The notes: generated by a model not told the origin, from the letters alone. A DNA stretch of 64,000 nucleotides from Leptodontidium sp. MPI-SDFR-AT-0119 (GCA_020726505.1 JAHLEZ010000020.1:620001-684000), one strand, 5' to 3'; counted from the first letter of the stretch, positions 52,856 through 64,000 are shown. A program made the numbers and translations.

Positions 52856-54853
52856 TCAAATTCCAGAATCGTCTTGAGCGTACAACTCGGTGCCAGCATA
52901 AGTGGTCCAAGCGGCGCAAGTGTCCTCAAAGATTGCTGTGTCTGTCATGGAGACCGCGATTTCGCTCTGTCGCTCAACAAATTGCATGGCAAGACCTTGG
53001 CTTGCGTGCCAGGCGATGTGGCAGTGCAGCAACCACGAGCCCGGATTATCCTTCTTGAAAGCGATTGCAAGGTAGCCATTACCGGGCAGCGATGCAACGT
53101 CTCTGCGAGGTGGGTTGACGAGGTTGAGGCCGCCGGTCTCGAGGTCAAAGACGCCAGTGTCTTGGCCTATAACCCAAAAGTCATGACCGTGAAGGTGGAT
53201 GGGGTGGCTAAGACCAATGCCAGCCAAATCTTGAATGACATAAACTTCCCAAGTGGGGTTCTCTGCGGTTATCTAAGGGCACGTTAGCACTACAATTTGC
53301 GGCAGAAGAGGAGCGCACGACATACCTCAACTGGGTTGACGTTGTACTCAGTTGGGAAAATGCTTTCATTATTGAAGATTCGAAGAGTTGTAGGGTTGGT
53401 CCAGTCCAGGAGCAGCGAGCTGCTGTTAATGGTCCAAATGAAGTAGGAACTGAAAGCAAAGCTGAGATCCTCCGTGGTAATGGCAGAGTCACTGAAATTG
53501 CCAACGTTCATCGCCAGATACGGGACAAGGCTTGCAAGAGGTTCCTATCAAGGATACCAAATCAGCTTTGATCTGAAATGTCTGGAATAGATTTGGGATA
53601 TTGACTTACATCACCACAATTCGATCCGATCTCAACGCTGCTGGTAGTGGTTGGGTCAGCAGTGCTGGTAGAATCGTATCTGACAATACCAGTGATGTCG
53701 TCAGGGTTGGCATTTGTTGCGCAGGCGCTGATCCAGCCAGAACGCAGCCAGTAGTCGCCAGTTGCGGCATTGGCTTCAACGATAATGTCGTATCGCTGGC
53801 CCATGCTGATAACAACGCTGTCTGCTGCATACGGCACAAGTGGAACCAGATCCATCCCAATGATAGTCAGAGAGTGACCATCGATTGAGAACTGAAAGTG
53901 TCCATCGACAGCAGAGTTGATGAGTCTGATTCTGTATTTCTTCCCAGCCTCAAATGTTGTTTCAAATTTCTTTCCTCCTCCTACGCAAGCGGTATCAGTG
54001 GAGCCAGTGCAGTCCCAAGTGTTGGTTCCATTGATTAGGCCTGTTTCGAGGGTGGGTGGTGCTCCAAGCTTAGCCGTGTCCCAAAGTTCGTAGGCAGGCG
54101 TGTGTGACCAATCAGAAAGGAAAAGCATTCCTAAGTCCTCGTCGTAGTCCGCAGTTGCAGGCCCGTTGACGATCATGGGTCCAGCAAGTCCGTCTACGTA
54201 CTGCGTAGTAAAGTGGGAGTGATACCACGTTGAGCCATATTGTGTGGCTTGAAACTTGTATGTCAAGGTCTCTCCGGGGGCAATAGGACACTGGGTGACG
54301 CCAGGAACACCGTCGTACTCAACGCTCCCCAGTTGTCGAATTCCGTGCCAGTGGATGGAAGTACCATTATTCTCCATGTTGTTTGTGACATGGATGATCA
54401 GGTTGTCGCCCCAATCCGCGATGATGGCAGGTCCGGGTACTGTTCCATTAAATGACAAAACTTGGCGGCGTTCATAGCCATCTGGAGCAAAGGTGGTGTT
54501 CTCGACTGAGAGCCAGAACTGCGTCGCTACTTAGTACATGTTGAGAAGGAATCATGTTAAAGACGAGGGTCTTACCTCTCTTGTTACTCCAGTGTCAGGC
54601 GTCGTCTCGTACCAGCTGGGAAAAGTGTAGTTAGTAACACTCTGGGACATGCTTTGGAGTGTGGGGGCGGTCTTTAAGACGCAGGAACTTACTCTGTATC
54701 GATGGAGTAGTTGCCCCAGCAGCTCCTAGATGTTGCGGTGTTTTCGCATGCTTGACGAGTGTTGAGGGTTGGTGCCCTTGAATTGGATACTAAAGGGATT
54801 GCTGATGCCAAAGAGGCGGATGCTGCAAGCAAAGTAGCGAATGTGGTCTTCAT
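52856..54853 (-). CDS. Secreted laccase (multicopper oxidase), 5 exons
   Basis: Complement of 54693-54853, 54576-54615, 53610-54518, 53326-53544 and 52856-53272. Lengths sum to 1746 bp, 581 residues, in frame. The N-terminus is a signal peptide (MKTTFATLLAASASLASA) with a propeptide. Copper motifs are complete: SIHWHGIRQLGS (L1), WYHSHFTTQYVDG (L2), HPIHLHGHDFWVI (L3) and HCHIAWHASQGLAMQF (L4) with the axial residue Leu. The protein ends DDSGI, matching the C-terminal DSG(I/V/L) processing site of ascomycete laccases. N-glycosylation motifs are numerous (NYS, NGT, NNT). Laccases oxidise phenols outside the cell, and in fungi act in lignin-derived aromatic turnover, melanin formation or detoxification. 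A 40-bp exon 2 is unusual but phases fit. Confidence 0.93.
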
Positions 54854-57533
54854 ATTGAAGAGAAGTGTTGTATTATCCAGAAGAGGAGTGTATTGTTGAG
54901 ATGAGATGAGTCTGGAGTTGCAAAGAGAGGGATACGCCTCAGTCTTTATACATCGTTGCCATGAGGGCCATGAGGACCATGGCAATGCTCCGCTATTGTG
55001 CCCTCCACACGATATGTACGGACGGAGTTGGTCCTAATGAGTCTTAGGCCTACGATGTATCAAACTTCCGTTCGGTTGTTTAAATGGTAGGCTCGGCCAC
55101 AGCCCACGCAAGGACCAGGTCCACGATATCCCAGGTTCTAATATCACCAGGCCTGGTTCCAGATTAAAGACGGCATGAGAGCGGATCCTCAGGCCAAACT
55201 TGTCCACCCTGAACTTAATCCTGGTAGGGCTACAGAATTGAGAAGAACTCTGGTCCTGTTCGTCCGAACACCAGGCATCGCCGCAGGGGAAATTCATTTC
55301 TGTTGATGGGAGTTCCAGGGTTAGAACCGGAACTCAGGAGCAGTTCTTGCCAGGACGGACGCGGCCAACACCTCGCTCTTTTTCACTGTCCGTTACACCA
55401 GCTGACATTGTCAGACGACTGACTGAGCCTTGCAGATATTGGGAATAAGCGCTGGCCACCAATCCCCTCCGCCACCGCCTCAGGGGGCCGGGACTGAGAA
55501 GAGTGCCAATACTCTTGAACTTTAAGGTTCATCCCAAGGACCCGTACCGCTTAAACCCTACTTCCTATGCATATCAGTATGTTGATACCGCGAGCTACGA
55601 ACTTCTCATGATGTGGATACGTGCCTATCAACCGTTAGCCACCAGTCTTATACAGTTTCCCCCAAGCAGGTTGGACTTCTACTTTGACTGTGTTCTTTCA
55701 GTGCGGAATCCGGCCATCACAAGCTCCAGGGATACTACTTAGAAGTACATTTGCACGCGTCATCGTGTCGCTTCGGAGAATAGATGGACTCAGCCACTCG
55801 TAATTCAAATCCCGTATACGCTGCAGGAGACCTAGGTCCGGCTTCCTGTCCGGCTATGGATCAAGGGTTAGAGATTTGACTCTGGAGATGCACAGTCTGT
55901 CCAGGTCCGTTGGACGTTTTTGGACTTAAAAAGGTCTGTGCCCGCGTTTTCTCTTGGCGCTGTGATAAGAAGCATGCATGAATTATGACCTCCGCCTCGA
56001 ACTCCTTACAGACCAGAAGGTAAATTCTCCCCGGGCGCTATTCCCCGTTTGAAATCAAGTAGAAAAATGTTTACATGATCAGTAAAGAATTAGTTGATAT
56101 CTCATTGGTCACTTGACCAAAACCCTTTTGAGGGCAGGAACGAAATCGCAAATTCTGAAGATCCAAAGCCCGAAGTGCATGTTTTCCCTGCCGCGGCTCT
56201 CTCTTTGCGCAGCCGGTACAGTGCCGTTGTTATTGTACGGACTCTTAGCTTACTCGCGAGTAGGTACGAAATACAAAGGTACCGAGTAGTGAATCGAATT
56301 TCTCGGGAGTTGTGGAATTGAGTTCGATGTCCCACCGGCTTGTTCACACCCCCCACAAGGGGTGAGGGGGATGCTTGGACCACCACCCTCGATTACTATG
56401 GTACGCGGGGAATCAGTTGCGCCAAGCCTTCTGGAGATTTCTTTCAAGACAGGGAAACAGGCGGACTAGAGAACTGAACACCTATGGGACATTAGGGGAG
56501 AACAGAAGCAATAGAGCAATTCCGAACCTTCTCCATGTCGGAGTGAAATTCAAATGCACTTCTGGATTAAGATGTGACACTTTAATACCTGATTTTAACT
56601 CTTTTCGAATCGCATGTTGTTTAAGGTCGGCGTGGCAGATGATGGAGAGTCAACGTTCCAGAGGTGCAGCGAGGACCCGAGAACGAAGCGATTCGGGTCC
56701 TGGTTCCTGCGCTAGTCAAGAGCGCTACAGCCGTACAACTAACTAGCCGGAATCCTGATTTCAAGTGAGCCGCACCCTTGGAGCGAATCACCCCTCCAAA
56801 TCCATTTGAGGGCCACCGACAATTACACGGCAACACCTATTATTAAAATAAAAGTTGATCGCGATAAAATTTTCCATAAAGTAAGTACTTTGATTAAAGC
56901 AGATTTTTGTGCAGCGCGATATTCGTGAAGTAATAAGTAAATCTCTTGTTCGGGCATTTTCAGAGTCGAGAGCTTGCCAGACCCCTTCAAATTTACGATA
57001 TTTGCCCTTTCTTAAATAACCTCACAACACGCATCTAGATTAAATTCTGCACATATGAAACTAATGAGCTAAGTGCCAATTTTACAGCGACCAGCTTTTT
57101 ATTTAAATAAACGTTGTATTCATGAAGTTGGTTTTGGGAAATCCGAGGGGTGATTCGCTCCAAGAGGTCGGGTGGGGCAAAATTGGATTCCGGCTAGTTA
57201 GTTGTACGGCTGTAACGCACTCCCCATGCGTGCCTGCAAAAAGACCCGAATCGCTTAGTTCGATTCGGGTTACTTTCGGCCCCCACCACGCCCCTCCCCC
57301 CCTCTCCACTCCCCCCGATGTCCTTTGCTATAAGTAGTTGACGTCCAGGCTGAATCACAACCGTACATCTAGAGCGTAAGGGCCAACCCATTTTGGATAT
57401 AGTCCTCGATTTCCTTTTGGGACGAAACTTACTATAACATCTCGTCCTTGTTGTTTGATGCTTTTAAGATCTCCTCGCTCCCTTCCTCCTTCCTCCAGAT
57501 CCTCCACTTCCGAACCCCTTCAGCAGAGGCATT
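54854..57533. other. Intergenic region with an inverted-repeat element (about 56690-57270)
   Basis: No gene over 2.7 kb. The core TACAGCCGTACAACTAACTA at 56726-56745 recurs inverted at 57195-57214, and pairing extends over roughly 130 bp with mismatches (TTGGAGCGAATCACCCCT also pairs). An AT-rich spacer of about 320 bp lies between. It looks like a degenerate MITE or fold-back element. Nothing else identified. Confidence 0.45.
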
Positions 57534-58357
57534 ATGAGGGAAGGACCCGATATTAGACCTGCAGACACTCCCACTACATCAGTCCCAATGACCAAAAAAC
57601 GTCCCTGTGCCTCGACGTCACTCCTTCCAACTCACCCTCCCCCAAAAGTCACCAAGAAAGATTTCTGGACGACGAGGACGAGGGAAATCCCGTTGTTCAG
57701 GTGTAACCCTTGGGACTTTTACGAACCATTCCTTAAAATGGGCTCAGGCCTCACACTCGTCCTCTGTAATAATGGTACAGGAATCCGGGTGATGACGACT
57801 TTTGATGTTGTGTCTGAGGACAAGGGTGGCTACCGTTTACCTCAAGTCCAGCATCCGAATTTCGTTGATATCTGCGAATACTATTTATTTGAAGATGTAG
57901 CCTTTATATTCACTGAGTATGTAGGATTCTCGATAGAAGATTTACTATTACGCTCGATCTATCCAACAGAACGAGAAATAGCATATATTATTAGTCAGGT
58001 GAGTCGCAAATCATCCTTCCTCCGCTCTACCTTTGTTAGCATCGCAGCTCCCGGCTGCCATACAATTCATCCATTCCAGGAAACTCAATCACCAACGCAT
58101 ATCAATAGACAACATTCTCATGTCTTCGAAAGGCGAGATTAAGATTGAGGCATCGTGTGGCTCTAACTAATTACAGTTCAGATCCCACCATCTTTCCGGA
58201 TGACAAAGAGCATACCTTCGGCAGATTTGAAGACCTTAAGCACAGTCATGTTGCAGATGATGAATGGGAAGATAGAGACCTTAGAGGTTTCTCCAGAGGG
58301 CTGGTTGTAAGGTGCAATCAGTGCTTTACGTGCGCGAGAAACCAATAAAATAGTAGC
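57534..58357 (+). pseudogene. Kinase-like protein gene, decayed C-lobe
   Basis: Exon 1 (57534-57998) opens with a Pro/Thr-rich leader and reads a kinase N-lobe: KDFWTTRTREIPLFRCNPWD, VQHPNFVDICEYYLFEDVAF, FIFTEYVGFSIEDLLLRS, EREIAYIISQ. A 49-bp intron (GTGAGT..GCAG) joins exon 2: LPAAIQFIHSRKLNHQRISI, DNILMSSKGEIKIE with a catalytic-loop Asn in SIDNILM but no HRD, then a stop at 58168. One frame away the C-lobe continues (RVALTNYSSDPTIFPDDKEH, TFGRFEDLKH). So one frameshift near 58145 plus a stop at about 58300 break it. The family matches the 35379 gene, both being pseudokinase-like. Confidence 0.6.
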
Positions 58358-59571
58358 ATTGTACGATATCTGCGGCTCGTCGTCAATACCATAGCTCACT
58401 GGCTATACGAATCAAAACTTGTTTCAAACAATCCAGAGCTCTCCTCCAAAGATGTGACGATCATCCTTCCAACTATTTCCACGAGCATCGACGAACTCCG
58501 AAAGACAATACGAAACATACTAGCCTGTGAGCCGTCTCAGATCTTACTTGTGACCGCCGACTGGCAATATGAAACACTTCAGAGCGTTGTTAAGACAATG
58601 AATGCTAGCAACCTCAGAGTCCTCAAGGTTCCAGTTGCCAACAAACGCCTTCAAGTGTGTGAAGCTATACCTTTAGTTAAGACTCTTATCACCGTTTTGG
58701 CTGATGACGATGTTATATGGCCGACTACAATTATGCACTGGTTTTTGTCGCCTTTTGAGGACAAGGCCATAGGTGCGGTGGGGACATGCCAGCGTGTTCG
58801 ACGTCTCAAGACAGGAACTCCTGCAGAGTTGTGCTTCAATTGGTTAGGTGCTGCATATATCGAACGCCGCAACTTCGAAATATCAGCAACACACAAGATC
58901 GACGGTGGCACTTCTTGTATATCTGGAAGGACGTGTGGCCTTTCGAAGTGTCATCTTACAAGATCATTCTTTCATGTTAGGATATGCGCAGGAGAAATGG
59001 AGAGACCATGAACTCAAAGCCGATGACGACAACTTCATCACACGCTGGCTAGTTGCAAAAAAGTGGAAGACATGGATTCAGTATCATCGAGAATACAACT
59101 CTTGAAAACGACATCAACTTCCTCTATCAATGTGCGAGATGGGTAAGAAGTAATTGGAGGAGTAATTTCCGAAGCATGTTAGTTAAAAGACACACTTGGG
59201 AGTATGTTCTAGTTCCAGCAGCATGGTATGGTGATTTGATTATATAACAGGACGCACCCGTGGTGCTGCTACGCTTTGCACCTCACGATGCTTATAAATT
59301 TCGCCCTCGTTGACCTCTTGCTTCTGCGGCTGTGGTACCAAAGCACTTCGTCGTTTGAACATATCAAGATATGGCGATTCGCCTTCTGGATCTGGTTTCT
59401 GATGGCAAAAAGTGTCAAATTGATCGGCCTCTTTACGGGCGCGGCTTTTGGGATGTTCTCTTTCTCCCACTGTCTATTGCCTTTGGTTACTTTCATGGCT
59501 TCATCAAGCTTTACGGTCTCTTGACTCTTAACCAGGTACGGGCTCCATCACCTGTCTTGGCCCGCGACTAA
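58358..59571 (+). pseudogene. Glycosyltransferase family 2 (polysaccharide synthase-like) pseudogene
   Basis: Begins mid-protein: IVRYLRLVVNTIAHWLYESK, DVTIILPTISTSIDELRKTI, VLADDDVIWPTTIMHWFLSP, AVGTCQRVRRLKTGTPAELC. An extra T near 58930 shifts the frame after GGTSCISGRT, with reading continuing VAFRSVILQDHSFMLGYAQE, KADDDNFITRWLVAKKWKTW, a second frameshift before TTLENDINFLYQCARWVRSN, then a 52-bp intron (GTATGT..ACAG at about 59199-59250) and the membrane end THPWCCYALHLTMLINFALV, DLLLLRLWYQSTSSFE. The family is fungal GT2 hyaluronan/Cps1-type synthases. The N-terminal membrane region is gone, cut at the border with the kinase-like pseudogene. Inactive. Confidence 0.75.
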
Positions 59572-59815
59572 TCCCATTCAGAGACTGGTTGGGGCAGTCG
59601 ATGCACTGCCGACAGGATGACGCCAGGAGGCATAGTGGCAAAACGATCACTTTGAGGTTGAACGTGTTGTTGAATGTAGGGAGGCTGGACGCGGGAAAAT
59701 CAAGGGAGAGGGAAAGCAGTGCAATATTTTACATTTATCCATAGTTAACGCACTCTGATACAGAAGAAAACAGAAGAACCAAAACACACTAACTTTCCAT
59801 CGCATGACTGCCTAT
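59572..59815. other. Spacer between GT2 pseudogene and hypothetical gene
   Basis: Short; the 3' UTR of the convergent hypothetical gene. Nothing seen. Confidence 0.35.
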
Positions 59816-60706
59816 CTAAAAAGATTCGTTGCCTTCATGTTTCCAACCTCCTCCAGTTTCAGTACTCACGCCAGCAGAGTATTCAAGGGGCTGTGCCCAA
59901 CCAAAACCATCGTCGTGACCCAATCCGCGCAGCTTATATGACCAATAGAGAATCGACGACTCATCGGGCTTTCTCAATAGATATGGATCCGTGTCATTTG
60001 TGTCATCTGCGTGAAGCAAAGTGAGGAGAAGTAGGATTGTTTCCTGATGATCGCATCCGGAGGCTTCTACAGCCTGCACAAGAGAACGTGCCATGTGCTC
60101 CAAGACGCTTCGCTTGTTGGTCAGGGCAGCCCCACGCATGTGAGCATCAAAGTCGTCCAAGTGGGAACGACCAACGGAAGGGGTAATGTTCGAAGTGTTT
60201 GGCATCAATTGGTTGAAGCCCAGTAATGTCGCAAGACTTGAGACGAGCTGCCCCATCGTTTGAGAGTCCTTGTGCTGTTCAACTAATAGTTGATAGAAAT
60301 CCGACCCATCATCCGAAGCTGCCCAGCTCCCCAGTACGCGGGAAATATCATCAATCGTTGCGTAGCATGCAAATAGAATCAAGAGATCGTTCTTGGCTGC
60401 TTCCATGAAAGGATGTTGATGATAAAAGTGTGTGCTGTTATGCCTATCAGCTGGATTGATCAAGGTTGGGTGAAAATTCCTACATGCAAACACGAATGAT
60501 ATCTAACTGTTCTGAGCTAAGGTTACCAAGAACCTTTACTGGTAGATCCTGAGTTTGTAAGTACTTATCGCACTCACAACGATCACTGACTTTCGACACG
60601 TTACCCTGGTGCGTTGTGTTATTGACACTCCAAAAGACCTCGAGATGAAAATCTCCAGCCTGGGGCTGACATCGACTGAAGTCCGCGGTGTGCCATTGGT
60701 CCAGGT
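59816..60706 (-). CDS. Hypothetical protein, at least two exons, 5' end unresolved
   Basis: Exon A (complement of 59816-60434) and exon B (60484-60706) join across a 49-bp intron (GTAGGA..AACAG, phase 2). The joined reading is VKVLGNLSSEQLDIIRVCIT then HFYHQHPFMEAAKNDLLILF, CYATIDDISRVLGSW, SLVQAVEASGCDHQETILLL and a stop at 59816. Exon B also reads DFHLEVFWSVNNTTHQGNVS, VSDRCECDKYLQTQDLP. Two in-frame stops lie directly before exon B (after 60706), so another upstream exon is needed, and one candidate (MVPINTTPPPSDDETW) lies in another frame. Helical, acidic, no membrane segment. Not recognised; the Cys pair in RCECDK and Leu-rich helices could suit a regulatory protein, but that is a guess. 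Confidence 0.55.
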
Positions 60707-60967
60707 CTCATCATCTGAAGGTGGCGGCGTGGTATTGATTGGAACCATCTCGATTGGTTCGCAACTCGATACAAATGAATAAGGCAAACGACGCAGAGAA
60801 ACGCACGAGGCAATAGATTGCACCTGCAAACAGCAAAACTGGGCGTCGAACCAGGGAAGCAGATCTATTCAAAAGCAACTGTGACATTGGCGTGGTATGC
60901 GTATGTGTACAGTGAATTGAGAGTCCGCGCCTGGCCCTGCGAGGGTGTCGAGCGTAGATTTCCACCA

Positions 60968-61138
60968 CATGGACCGAACCGAAGTTCCCTGTTTGTCGGG
61001 TGTGGAATAGAACATTCCCATTTACATGGGTCAAACAGAAATTCCTGTTTGCAGGGGTGTCGAATATAAAATTCCGATTTTCATAGGTCAAGTCGAAGTC
61101 TCCGGCCAATAAACGTAGTCCCCTTACGCCCATATTAT
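60968..61138. repeat. 57-bp tandem repeat, about 2.5-3 copies
   Basis: Units start CATGGACCGAACCGAAGTTC (60968), CATGGGTCAAACAGAAATTC (61025) and CATAGGTCAAGTCGAAGTC (61082). The offset is exactly 57 bp each time, and all share GAATA(G/T)AA(C/A)ATTCC. A further partial copy with GGCCGAACCGAAGTTTTCTG is near 61235. Inside a minus-strand ORF of low confidence. Confidence 0.75.
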
Positions 61139-62559
61139 GCATTTACCAAAACGAAATGGTGCTGATCAAAGCCAATATGCTAGAATAGCATTCTGCGTCC
61201 TGCAACGGTCGAATGGAAAATTCTTATTGAAACGGCCGAACCGAAGTTTTCTGTGCGCACAAAGTTAAAAACTTTTAGCTTTATCTTTTTCTGGCTCAGA
61301 TAACTTTTGTCTAAGTGAGAAGGAGAAGTAGTAACTATAAGCTTATACGAGCCAGAAACAAGTTTAGAAATTAAATGTAGCAGCTTAACTTGAATAATAA
61401 TAGTGTGGAGGGGTTATGCCCATCGGGTTTGAAGTCTTTCGGCTGCAGAGGACAAGCACGTGAAGCAGTACTATCCCCCCAGCCCTCCCTAATAAAGGCT
61501 ATGTGGCGGATATAGTGTAGCATACTGTAGCAGGTACCCCGGTAAGAAGTTTAAACTTTAATCTACAAGCGGCGTAGCGAGTGGGTAATTAGAAGTAGCG
61601 GGGACATGGAAATGTAAATTAGCGCGTAAGCAGGTTACATATTGTTTAGGGAAGCTTAAACTATATTTTAACAACGAACTGTAAATTAGCGCGTAAGCAG
61701 GCTGCATGCCGCTTGACTTGGCTATTTTTTGACAACATGTTCCACAGTTGCAAAGCCTGCAACTGTACCCTTTCGTACGAAAGGGGATTTGCAGTGGGTC
61801 TCGTACACCCCCTTGCTTTTATCTCGCTATATAAGGAAAATTGGGGGGTAAATAAGAGTATTCTATGGAAAACACTCGCTACCGTCATCGTACGAGACCC
61901 ACTGCAAACCCCCTTTCGTACATTCTCCTCGTTTTCCATCTTCCGATCCTCTCATTAGAGACGAAGACATCAAGAAAGCAGTTCTGGTTATCCATCTATC
62001 CACTATCGCCTTCACGCCACCGACCCCTTGACAAGATGCCGCAATAGGTAGAAGTCCGCGTTCCAGGAGACGACTGGACTGGCCGTACAAGTGCTGCTGA
62101 GCGGACAAAACTCTAAAACCCGATTACATCAGAGGACGTATAGTAAGTTCTGCTCTACACCTGCTTGCGCAACCCTTGGGGGTTTTTTTTTTAAATACTT
62201 TACACTAGTGCTATTTCAGCTATACAATTTATAATGGAAAGGACTTAGTAGAGTAATGATTTTGTTTACAGTGCCGTACTGTAGAACGAAATTTTGTCTT
62301 TAGAAAACTGGATCAGGCTTAGCACTTTACAGCTGATTGTCATATGAAGGTATCCATGGAAAGTTACTTTATACTCGAGTATTACATGGCTGATTACCAT
62401 GTGAAAGGCACATCTATTACCCACAGAGCCTTTTAAAGGTTAAAATAAAGTGATGGTGCCACACCATCACCTGTTTAGGTGTAGGGGCCACCCACCAATC
62501 ATAATAGAGGCCATATTTCACTATCACCAGACTTCTCATGCTGCTTTACTACGTGAACA
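61139..62559. other. AT-rich intergenic region with direct repeats
   Basis: TGTAAATTAGCGCGTAAGCAGG occurs at 61613-61634 and 61680-61701, 67 bp apart. A hairpin element is listed separately. No gene recognised. Confidence 0.5.
61775..61921. mobile_element. 147-bp hairpin MITE
   Basis: GTACGAAAGGGGATTTGCAG (61775) and its continuation to ..TCTCGTAC (61806) form a 32-bp inverted repeat, with one mismatch, to 61890-61921. The loop is about 83 bp and AT-rich with CTATATAAGG. No target duplication was recognised. Confidence 0.65.
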
Positions 62560-62579
62560 TCAACATCATCATGGAGGCA

Positions 62580-62945
62580 ACTTCCCATATACTTGTTCCA
62601 AATATCCCACGGCTCACAGAGCTCTCTAGAGATGACAAGCTCAAGCTATAGACTCTCTATTACACTGCAGGCTGGTCTATTACTGAGATCCTTTTGCAGC
62701 ACCCTAAAATCACGCGCAAACAGCTCCACATGCCCTTTAAATACGACTCACCCCTCAAAAGCAAGGCCACTGTGGCAGGCACTCTGAGGTGCATAGGAAC
62801 TACGGAAGGCTTAGGAGGGCAGCAATAGAGGCGTGGGATTCAATTATAGATGCAGAGATTCGGCATATCATTTATGCAATACCAGAGCATTGTAGGGCTG
62901 TTATAGCTGCGAATGGACATTACACTCAACATCAGATATTAAGAC
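62580..62945 (+). pseudogene. Tc1/mariner-like transposase N-terminal relic
   Basis: Reads LTELSRDDKLKL, a stop, TLYYTAGWSITEILLQHPKI, TRKQLHMPFKYDSPLKSKAT, then AIEAWDSIIDAEIRHIIYAI in shifted frames. The ITEILLQHPKITRKQL stretch is a helix-turn-helix pattern used by fungal Tc1 transposases. No DDE part is left. Unrelated in sequence to the 22219 relic. Confidence 0.4.
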
Positions 62946-64000
62946 ACTGAATAGCTTCAATCTGCAGTTGATGAAAAGCAGCATGCCCGAAGCATGCCAT
63001 AGGTGGTGCGCCTAGGAGTGGGAAGAGAGTGGCAACGAGTCTGTGCATTAACCCTTGATGGGGCCTGTACGGAGTATAAGTAAACTTAAACTGTAGTCTG
63101 AAACGCATGGATACAGTTCGGCTTAGGAGGTGCTTAAGGTAGCGTCTTTCCCAAGTTGTAATGACGTAGAGTCGGCAAGATTAGCTAGGGCACGGGCGAG
63201 TACTTTCTATTTTATGCCTTCTCGTCACAGGCCAGCCTAAATCAAGGCATACAATTCATGTCGTCGTCTCCACAACGTAAGGGAGCTCACCGAGAACCTT
63301 CCCCCGACACGTAATGCCACGGCACAGCAAGGCAGAAGCTGGCCACGTCACCGCGAGGCATTTCTTCCATTGACCTGGATCGCATGAAGGGAATGCCAAG
63401 GGCAACCCTCCACTGACGCGGTCACTGAGGGAGGCATTGCAGCGAGGATTTGGCTGGTGCGGCAGCGAGCTGAGCTCACGCTCATATCTCGGGCATTGCG
63501 ATGCCATCCAGAGGAATGATCGCCGTCGCAACAGCCACAAGCATCGAATCCAGAGTGGCAGATCGAGGAGGATCGGGGGTTCTGGCTTCAAGCCGGCCGT
63601 GCCGTTAAGGCTTTTCAGCTGCGGCGGACCTGCGACGGGGGCATTCTTAGTAGGTTTGGTGGGGAGGGATCGATGGCGCATGACGAGGTTAAACGGCCGA
63701 GCGATGGGTGTTAGGATTGAGGAGGACGATGGTCGAGCAGCTGGGGGAGCGTGGCCTTTATGCAGCCAACTGGCACGAACGAGAGGAGGCCACTTTGATA
63801 AGAGATGCTAAAGACTTCTTGTGGAGAGTGATGGTTTTGATCAATTGAGGATGAGAAGCATAAATGCCATACTGTGCAAAACTCGCCTCATGAAAGACAT
63901 CCGTAAGAGGTCATCAACAAATCGCTCAATAGCCAATACCAAACGCATCTCACCCAGCATCATAATCTCCCGATGCAAAAGTTCTGCGCAGGCGATCATG
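62946..64000. other. Right-edge region; no firm gene
   Basis: Overlapping ORFs at 63256-63681 (minus) and 63437-63811 (plus) are mutual shadows, and neither shows a family pattern. At the very edge the minus strand 63841-63999 reads MIACAELLHREIMMLGEMRL then VLAIERFVDDLLRMSFMRRV to a stop. It could be the end of a gene entering from the right, too short to identify. Confidence 0.25.

Noticed and set aside
63256..63811. Opposed ORFs of 124-141 codons near the right end
   Set aside because: Each is the shadow of the other and neither shows motifs; GC-rich composition alone can give open frames.

Overview
The window is nuclear DNA of a filamentous ascomycete (Pezizomycotina). Genes carry short 45-90 bp GT-AG introns, and most families are typical of these fungi: fungal rhodopsin-domain membrane proteins, a laccase with the ascomycete C-terminal DSG motif, GMC oxidoreductase, FunK1-like kinase, Tad-type LINE, fungal MULE and Tc1/mariner elements. 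AT-rich blocks look like RIP-mutated repeats. Gene content suggests Leotiomycetes, but this is only a guess. No rRNA, tRNA or CRISPR was seen. Gene models are hand-spliced; where stated, the exon lengths sum to a multiple of three and the splice sites were read directly.

Layout. 0-11.3 kb: an unrecognised ORF running off the left edge, then a run of enzyme genes: tandem-ABM monooxygenase-like protein, flavin-reductase-like flavoprotein, a homogentisate-dioxygenase-like protein with a GC-AG intron, and an intronless CocE/NonD-type hydrolase with a bacterial-looking N-terminal domain. Together these could form a small catabolic cluster. 11.3-16.3 kb: hypothetical proteins and a broken FunK1-like gene. 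16.3-20 kb: an AT-rich, probably RIP-mutated block holding two young solo LTRs with perfect 5-bp target duplications and a retroelement primer-binding site. 20-30 kb: a rhodopsin-domain gene, then a transposon graveyard: a MITE, a Tc1 relic, kinase and reductase fragments, a MULE split by a 700-bp fold-back MITE, and a 5'-truncated LINE.

30-46 kb: SDR gene, a rearranged GMC pseudogene (N-terminus inverted, 19-G tract in the coding sequence), a kinase-like gene, a 4-TM protein, a seven-exon rhodopsin-domain gene, a carboxylesterase pseudogene, an opsin-related pseudogene and a third rhodopsin-domain gene. 47-55 kb: zinc alcohol dehydrogenase, classical SDR, a second truncated LINE ending in about 55 AAT units, and a five-exon secreted laccase. 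55-64 kb: inverted repeats, kinase-like and GT2 pseudogenes, one hypothetical gene, a 57-bp tandem repeat, a 147-bp hairpin MITE, and a transposase relic.

The window as a whole is an accessory, repeat-rich region in which intact oxidoreductase genes are scattered among decayed gene copies. The most notable items are the 2.4-11.3 kb enzyme run, the in-place inversion in the GMC gene, the MITE whose removal restores the MULE reading frame, and a 39-bp element shared by two promoters.
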